Assembly (NCBI GenBank): GCA_905236835.1
Contig: CAJOQY010000092.1
Coordinates: forward strand, 1 to 9,226
Source of the DNA: an uncultured Oscillibacter sp.
GTDB lineage: Bacteria; Bacillota; Clostridia; Oscillospirales; Oscillospiraceae
Length of the DNA: 9,226 nt
Direction: 5' to 3'
How positions within the stretch are numbered: the stretch's first letter is position 1; each line of letters opens with the position of its first letter. A model generated the notes under the pieces. It saw nothing but the letters and a program-made list of their open reading frames with translations, did not search any database and was not told the origin of the DNA. The translations under genes and the position numbers were made by a program. Shown piece after piece: positions 5,566-9,226 of the stretch.

Positions 5566-6016
5566 CCGCATTACCCCGGCAGGATGGCGTTTGGAACAAC
5601 TGCTCCGGGATTTGGACAAAAAAGAAGTCAGAATTGGATTTCAGCGCGGCGACGCGTCGGATGAAAACGGCGTGGATATATGTGATATTGCCATGTGGAA
5701 CGAGCTGGGGACTTCACGCGCCCCGGCTCGTCCTTTTATGCGCCAGACCGTGGACAATCACGAGGGCGAAGTCAACGCTTTGCTGGAACAGGCGCGGAAA
5801 TCGCTTCTCAGCGGGGCCAGCGGCGAACAGGTATTGAAAGAAATCGGCCTGAAAGTCAAAGACATGATGCAAGCGGAAATCTTAAACGGCGGCTTTGTCC
5901 CGAACGCCGCTTCCACTGTCAGAAAAAAAGGCTCCAGTAAACCGTTGATTGATACGGGCGGAATGCGGCAGTCCGTGAATTATGTGATAAAAGCGAAAGG
6001 GGAGAGCGACGGATGA
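5546..6016 (+). CDS. HK97 gp10-like neck / tail-completion protein
   Basis: The product is 156 residues; GGGAGGGA (5531-5538) precedes the ATG at 5546, inside the end of the adaptor gene. The order of motifs fits the HK97-gp10 / gpS-like family. A strand KEVRIGFQRG (about 28-37) is followed by DIAMWNELGTSRAPARPFMRQTV (about 48-70), the classic N-E-x-GT-x-x-x-PARPF-R signature. A helical middle (LLEQARKSLLSG, IGLKVKDMMQAEI) follows, and the closing PLIDTGGMRQSVNYVI is at about 133-148. These proteins act at the neck during head-tail joining or tail completion. The stop overlaps the next start as ATGA (6013-6016), suggesting translational coupling. An initial methionine further downstream is not needed. 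Confidence 0.82.
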   Translation: MAARIIDRITPAGWRLEQLLRDLDKKEVRIGFQRGDASDENGVDICDIAMWNELGTSRAPARPFMRQTVDNHEGEVNALLEQARKSLLSGASGEQVLKEIGLKVKDMMQAEILNGGFVPNAASTVRKKGSSKPLIDTGGMRQSVNYVIKAKGESDG

Positions 6017-6414
6017 GATTTTTTAAGCGTCCGCGGGTCATACGGCGTTACTCCCGGCCTTCCAATATTCAGGGATATATGGTTATCCCGTATGAGGATA
6101 TTACGCTTTTTATGGACGTACAGACGCTGGAAAACACGGCGCGGACAAAAGCGGACGGCACGGACGCCGTTCAACGTCTGAAAGCCTTCTGCGATGATGA
6201 AATTCTGACGGAAAATGAGCATACGCAGCAGAAAGCGGACCGGTTATGGTTTCAGGGGAAATGGTTCGACTGCCAGTCCAGCCGTCTCAGTGAGAATACG
6301 CCGCTTCGACATTGGACGGCGACTTTTGTGGAGTGTCTGGATCAGGACCCGCCTCCGGGAGAGGACGCGGCGGAATACGCCGGGGAAACGGAGGGAGACG
6401 CCGATGGCGCTTGA
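6013..6414 (+). CDS. Probable head-closure (stopper)-like neck protein
   Basis: The product is 133 residues. The ATG at 6013 overlaps the upstream TGA, and AAAGGGGAG (5996-6004) serves as SD. The N-terminus is basic and aromatic (MRFFKRPRVIRRY). The core has VIPYEDITLFMDVQTLEN (about 23-40) and RLWFQGKWFDCQSSRLSENTPLRHW (about 77-101), a small beta-barrel-like pattern. The G-K-W-(Y/F)-x-C and late H/W residues are typical of phage neck stopper proteins. The last 25 residues are acidic and low complexity. Its place among adaptor, gp10-like and terminator genes supports a neck role, although a stopper more often precedes the gp10-like gene. I do not recognise a named family with certainty. It overlaps the next gene by 11 bases. 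Confidence 0.7.
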   Translation: MRFFKRPRVIRRYSRPSNIQGYMVIPYEDITLFMDVQTLENTARTKADGTDAVQRLKAFCDDEILTENEHTQQKADRLWFQGKWFDCQSSRLSENTPLRHWTATFVECLDQDPPPGEDAAEYAGETEGDADGA

Positions 6415-6982
6415 TATGGTACGAAAGCGGCTGTATGAGCTTGCCGCTCGATTTTTCACCGGAGCGAGCGTCTTGTGGGCGGAACAGGTCAACACACAGG
6501 CGGCTTTGCCATATGTCACGATAAAAATCGGCGGCATTCGCCGAAGTACGCATATTGTATATGATCCGATTGCCGGTCCTTGTTACCATTGCGAAACTGT
6601 CGCGGAGTTTAATCTGTACACCGAGGGAAAGCCGCTTCCGGTCGGCGGCAAAGCGACCGGAAATTTTGTGAATACGGCGACATCAGATTTGATGGCGTTC
6701 GCCAATTTCATGGAGTCCCCCGGAGCGATTGATATTCTCAGCGATCCGCCTGTAAGCGCGCTGTTAAAAGGCGAAGTTCGGGATTTGTCATTTCTGGAGA
6801 ATGACCGGAAACATCGGTATCGGGCGATGGCGGAATTTGATGTCGGCTTTGTCGAAAACGCCGACGGCTGGTACGGCGTTTTGGACGCGCCGCTTCCAAA
6901 CGCCAGCGGCGGCGGTACGGATGCGATGGCTTCTGAAATTATTGAAATTATAGAAGAAGCGGAACTTGAAGAAATCACATGA
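6404..6982 (+). CDS. Tail terminator-like neck protein
   Basis: The product is 192 residues from the ATG at 6404, preceded by GAGGGAG (6391-6397). The frame extends upstream to 6215, but that part lies within the preceding gene and has no SD. Sequence features are VLWAEQVNTQAALPYVTIKIGGIRR (about 24-48), a strand HCETVAEFNLYTEG (about 62-75), a long helix-rich part (TATSDLMAFANFMES), then PPVSALLKGEVRDLS and YRAMAEFDVGF (about 136-146). The xWAxQ...LPYVT start and the late RAxxxFxxxF strand are typical of the tail terminator / neck family seen beside DUF3383 sheath genes. The protein would cap the tail tube and contact the neck. The C-terminus is an unusual acidic tail rich in Glu and Ile (EIIEIIEEAELEEIT), variable and probably not part of the fold. 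Confidence 0.72.
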   Translation: MALDMVRKRLYELAARFFTGASVLWAEQVNTQAALPYVTIKIGGIRRSTHIVYDPIAGPCYHCETVAEFNLYTEGKPLPVGGKATGNFVNTATSDLMAFANFMESPGAIDILSDPPVSALLKGEVRDLSFLENDRKHRYRAMAEFDVGFVENADGWYGVLDAPLPNASGGGTDAMASEIIEIIEEAELEEIT

Positions 6983-6997
6983 TTGGAGGAAATCAGT

Positions 6998-8125
6998 ATG
7001 GCGCTGAGAAACAATCCGCTGGACGATATTGTCAAATGTAATGTTGAAATCATGGAACCCGCGTCGGATGACGCGGCGTTTAACAATATCTTGATTGTGG
7101 TCCCCGGTCCCGTTGCCGCCGGAACGCTGTCCACAGACAAGACCTTTTCCGTCTCCTCGGCGGATGATCTGCTGGATTACGGATATACGACCAGCGATAC
7201 CGCGTATCTCGCGGCGGAAGCGGCGTTCGCGCAAAATCCGTCTCCGGACAAATTGTATTTTCGCGTCCGCTTGAAAGTTACGACCGGCAGCGGAGAGGGC
7301 GCGACCACAGAATACGAAGATATTAAAACCACCCTGTCCCGCGCCAATGGTGAAGCGAGTTTCTACGGAATCCATCTCGGCGAGTTCAGATCGCAAACCG
7401 ACGTGGAGAATGCCGCCGCGTGGACGGAAGCGAACGAGAAAATTTTTGGATTTGAATACGCGAATATCAGTTCATGCCCGACGCGAAATTTCTCTTATTA
7501 TCGAACATTCGGAATTTTTTCCGGTCAGGCGGACGGTTACGGAGCCGCTGTCAGCGACCAGCCGAAAGTCAACGAGTTCGCGGCTCTGGCGTGGATGGCG
7601 AAATGTTTTGGCTATAACCCCGGCTCTGAAACATGGCATTTGAAAAGCCTCGCGTCTATTGTTCCGTCTGTTCTCAGTTCGTCGGACAAAACCGCGTTGG
7701 AAGGAAATAATATTAACAGCTTTCTCCGGTACGCCGGAAGTAATGTTACCATAGGCGGAAAAATGCTTGCCGGGGAATGGATTGACGTAATCCGCTTCCG
7801 CGATTGGTTGAAGAACGCCTTGCAGGTTGCCGTGTTCAACGTCCTGAAAGCGAACCGAAAGGTCCCCTACACGGATGAGGGCATCGCCATGGTGCAGGGC
7901 GCGATGGAAACCACGCTCGCTTCCGGTCAGGCTGTCGGCGGTATCGCCGCGACTCAGTATGATGACGATGGAAATGAAATTCCCGGTTACACAGTCACGG
8001 TTCCGCGATCCGCCGATTTGACGGACGTTCAGCGCAAGTCCCGCAAATTGACCGGATGCAAGTATACGGCGCGGCTGGCGGGAGCGATCCATATTGTCGA
8101 GATCGACGGCTATTTGACGTTTTAA
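6998..8125 (+). CDS. Contractile tail sheath protein, DUF3383 family
   Basis: The product is 375 residues from the ATG at 6998, with TTGGAGGA (6983-6990) as SD. A TTG at 6983 is rejected because it lies within that SD. The N-terminus (LRNNPLDDIVKCNVEIMEP, FNNILIVVPGP) and TFSVSSADDLLDYGYTTSDTAYLAA (about 48-72) are the DUF3383 sheath start, with the usual crossing of a strand and an alanine-rich helix. The middle contains FEYANISSCPTRNFSYYRTF and EFAALAWMAKCFGYNPGS. The C-terminus has the conserved sheath ending, VQRKSRKLTGCKYTARLAG followed by AIHIVEIDG. This protein polymerises around the tube and contracts during injection, so the phage is a myovirus. It stands, as expected, directly before the tube gene. 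Confidence 0.9.
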   Translation: MALRNNPLDDIVKCNVEIMEPASDDAAFNNILIVVPGPVAAGTLSTDKTFSVSSADDLLDYGYTTSDTAYLAAEAAFAQNPSPDKLYFRVRLKVTTGSGEGATTEYEDIKTTLSRANGEASFYGIHLGEFRSQTDVENAAAWTEANEKIFGFEYANISSCPTRNFSYYRTFGIFSGQADGYGAAVSDQPKVNEFAALAWMAKCFGYNPGSETWHLKSLASIVPSVLSSSDKTALEGNNINSFLRYAGSNVTIGGKMLAGEWIDVIRFRDWLKNALQVAVFNVLKANRKVPYTDEGIAMVQGAMETTLASGQAVGGIAATQYDDDGNEIPGYTVTVPRSADLTDVQRKSRKLTGCKYTARLAGAIHIVEIDGYLTF

Positions 8126-8138
8126 GGAGGTATAAAAT

Positions 8139-8567
8139 ATGTCATCGACTGTTCACAGCTATAATCCGAAGAAAGTCGCTTGCGCGCTGGGCAGTCATAT
8201 TGTCACAGGTTTCGCGGATGACAGCATGATTGCCGTTGAATATAACGGTGACGGCGTTTCCCACGTTCAGGGCGCTGACGGCGAAATCGTCCGCAGTATC
8301 GACCCGTCTACCACCTACAGCCTGAAGCTCACGTTACAGCAGACTTCCGCGACCAACACCTATCTCCAGCAGATGTACGAGATGGACAAGGCATACGGCA
8401 ACGCTGTGTTTAATGTCATTATCAAGGACCTCTGGGGAAACGACGAGTTCACGGCGTCAAACGCATGGGTTGTGAAACCGGCTTCTTTCGCGCGCGGCAA
8501 AACGCAGCAGAACAGGGAATGGGAACTGATGTGCGCGGACGGCGTGATTTCAGAAACGAAAGGATAA
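8139..8567 (+). CDS. Tail tube protein, DUF3277 family
   Basis: The product is 142 residues; AAGGAGGT (8124-8131) is an excellent SD, 7 bases before the ATG and just after the sheath stop. The sequence is beta-rich: HSYNPKKVACALGSHIVTGFADDSMIAVEYNGDG at the start, SYSLK-type strand YSLKLTLQQTSATNTYLQQMYEMDK (about 67-91), FNVIIKDLWGNDEF (about 96-109), then ASNAWVVKPASFARGK (about 111-126). This is the DUF3277 tail tube pattern, including the F/I-x-D-x-x-G loop and the ending P-x-x-F-x-R-G. It forms the inner tube inside the sheath. A single copy is seen. Confidence 0.88.
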   Translation: MSSTVHSYNPKKVACALGSHIVTGFADDSMIAVEYNGDGVSHVQGADGEIVRSIDPSTTYSLKLTLQQTSATNTYLQQMYEMDKAYGNAVFNVIIKDLWGNDEFTASNAWVVKPASFARGKTQQNREWELMCADGVISETKG

Positions 8568-8570
8568 GAC

Positions 8571-9077
8571 ATGAAGCAGTTGGAACCCACTATCAAGAAA
8601 ATAGGCGAAAACACGTTCGCCATTACGCCGTTTTCCGCGTTCCGCGCCGCCAATCTCACCGGAGAGCTTGCCTCTACGCTGGCTCCCCTCGCGGGCGCGT
8701 TCGCGCCTTTGCTGGGCAGCGCGTTTGACAACGGCGGCGATCAGGATTCCGGCAAGGGCCTGATGGATATTGACGCCGGAGAAGCCGCGAAAGCGATTTC
8801 ATCCTGCGCCGGACTCAGCGGGGACAAGCTGGAGCTTCTGACGAAAAAGCTCTTGCTGGGCGGCCATATTGCAGTCGAGTTTGAGGAAGATGGGAAGCGG
8901 AAGAGGGAAAAACTGGACGCGGATATTGCGAATGAGTTATTCTGCGGAGAAGTGCAGGATATGTTCGTTTTGTGTTTCCATGTTATCCAGCTTAACTTCA
9001 ACGGTTTTTTCAAGAGGCTCGCGCTCCAATCTGGCGGGGAAGCGTCAGCCACGAGTCAGGCGAGGCCGATATTGTAA
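8571..9077 (+). CDS. Tail assembly chaperone, short (zero-frame) form
   Basis: The product is 168 residues in the zero frame, starting at ATG 8571 after a modest SD AAAGGA (8559-8564) that overlaps the tube-protein stop. The start is charged (MKQLEPTIKKIGENTFAITP), followed by alanine-, leucine- and glycine-rich helices (LTGELASTLAPLAGAFAPLLGS). The middle has DAGEAAKAISSCAGLSGDKLELLTKKLL, and the end of the fold is ELFCGEVQDMFVLCFHVIQLNF. This is the size, composition and place (just after the tube gene) of phage tail assembly chaperones that hold the tape-measure protein. The ORF runs over a slippery T TTT TTC heptamer at codons 146-147. After it the zero frame carries only 21 more, protein-like but unremarkable residues. 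I expect a fraction of ribosomes to shift to the -1 frame and make a longer form. Confidence 0.82.
   Translation: MKQLEPTIKKIGENTFAITPFSAFRAANLTGELASTLAPLAGAFAPLLGSAFDNGGDQDSGKGLMDIDAGEAAKAISSCAGLSGDKLELLTKKLLLGGHIAVEFEEDGKRKREKLDADIANELFCGEVQDMFVLCFHVIQLNFNGFFKRLALQSGGEASATSQARPIL
9005..9011 (+). other. Slippery heptamer for programmed -1 ribosomal frameshift
   Basis: TTTTTTC is phased as T TTT TTC, with TTT at 9006-9008 and TTC at 9009-9011 in the zero frame. This is the canonical X XXY YYZ layout. Both tRNA-Phe can re-pair after slipping one base back. It lies near the end of the chaperone ORF, where such sites are expected in dsDNA tailed phages. Confidence 0.88.
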
Positions 9078-9226
9078 AGTACGGCTCGTTTGATTACTCC
9101 CGCTTCGGGGAACTGGAACTTCGGATGTATTCTCTCATCAACGCTCAAAAGGCGTCCATGTTTGAGATGAAAAATGTCTACACGCTGGATGAAATGTTGA
9201 AGCTGTGGGCCTTGCACGACATGGAA
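9011..9226 (+). CDS. -1 frame extension of the tail assembly chaperone (long form, partial)
   Basis: From the slip at 9011 the -1 frame is open for 72 codons to the right edge. It reads QEARAPIWRG..., later DYSRFGELELRMYS, LINAQKASMFEM, and ends LDEMLKLWALHDME at the edge. The sequence is helical, charged and non-repetitive, like the T part of GT-type chaperones. It has no start of its own close to the slip, so it is most naturally made only as a fusion to the short form, giving at least 219 residues. The C-terminus and the tape-measure gene that should follow lie beyond the window. The first in-frame ATG (9122-9124) has no convincing Shine-Dalgarno. Confidence 0.8.
9016..9050 (+). other. Stem-loop downstream of the slippery site
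   Basis: GGCT (9016-9019) pairs with AGCC (9047-9050). After one C/C mismatch, GCGCT (9021-9025) pairs with AGCGT (9041-9045, one G-U). The stem begins 4 bases after the heptamer, about the distance at which stimulatory structures act. Its stability was judged by eye only. Confidence 0.6.

Noticed and set aside
6215..6403. Upstream extension of the terminator-like gene
   Set aside because: It lies wholly inside the preceding neck gene, with no SD; GAGGGAG precedes the ATG at 6404.
6583..7140. Serine-rich - strand reading frame opposite the terminator and sheath starts
   Set aside because: The serine and isoleucine runs are the antisense of GAA/GAT-rich + strand coding; there is no SD or family resemblance.

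Overview
The window holds the left part of a tailed-phage (prophage) head, neck and tail operon on the + strand, preceded by a divergent two-gene cassette on the - strand. By eye the base composition is a little above 50% GC. Almost every gene has a strong Shine-Dalgarno (AGGAGG or GGAGGG type), and the start codons are mostly ATG. The protein families and the XRE-ImmA/IrrE plus PIN pair fit an anaerobic Firmicutes-type host (Clostridia or Negativicutes-like). That host call is an inference of low confidence, because no host housekeeping gene is present.

Left end, - strand (1-1426): a gene for an XRE-type helix-turn-helix fused to an ImmA/IrrE-like zinc peptidase (386-1426) is followed after only 3 bases by a PIN-domain nuclease gene (382 to beyond the left edge). 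The pair looks like a toxin-antitoxin, stress-response or defence cassette carried as an accessory island (moron). A sigma70-like promoter, overlapped by GTTTA/GTAAAC half-sites that may be an operator for the HTH protein, lies at about 1441-1483.

Right part, + strand (1568-9226): a tightly packed operon with overlapping or nearly touching genes. In order these are a DUF2213 prohead protease-like protein, its acidic scaffold-like C-terminal region (separated from it by a -1 frame break near 2267), a capsid cement/decoration protein, a DUF2184 major capsid protein, a 126-residue protein of unknown role, a DUF4054 head-tail adaptor, an HK97-gp10-like neck protein, a probable head-closure protein, a tail-terminator-like protein, a DUF3383 tail sheath, a DUF3277 tail tube protein, and a tail assembly chaperone. 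The sheath and tube make this a contractile-tailed (myovirus-type) phage. Portal and terminase genes are not in the window.

The clearest special signal is in the tail assembly chaperone. A textbook slippery heptamer T TTT TTC (9005-9011) is followed 4 bases later by a stem-loop (9016-9050), and the -1 frame stays open to the window edge with credible protein sequence. This is the expected programmed -1 frameshift giving a short and a long chaperone, as for lambda gpG/gpGT. The second frame break, in the DUF2213/scaffold gene, lacks a canonical slippery site. It is better explained by loss of one A in an A-run (mutation or assembly error), unless the two halves are translated separately from internal starts, for which there are plausible signals.

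No rRNA, tRNA, CRISPR array, insertion sequence, integrase or attachment site was seen, and there is no gene-free stretch longer than about 140 bases.
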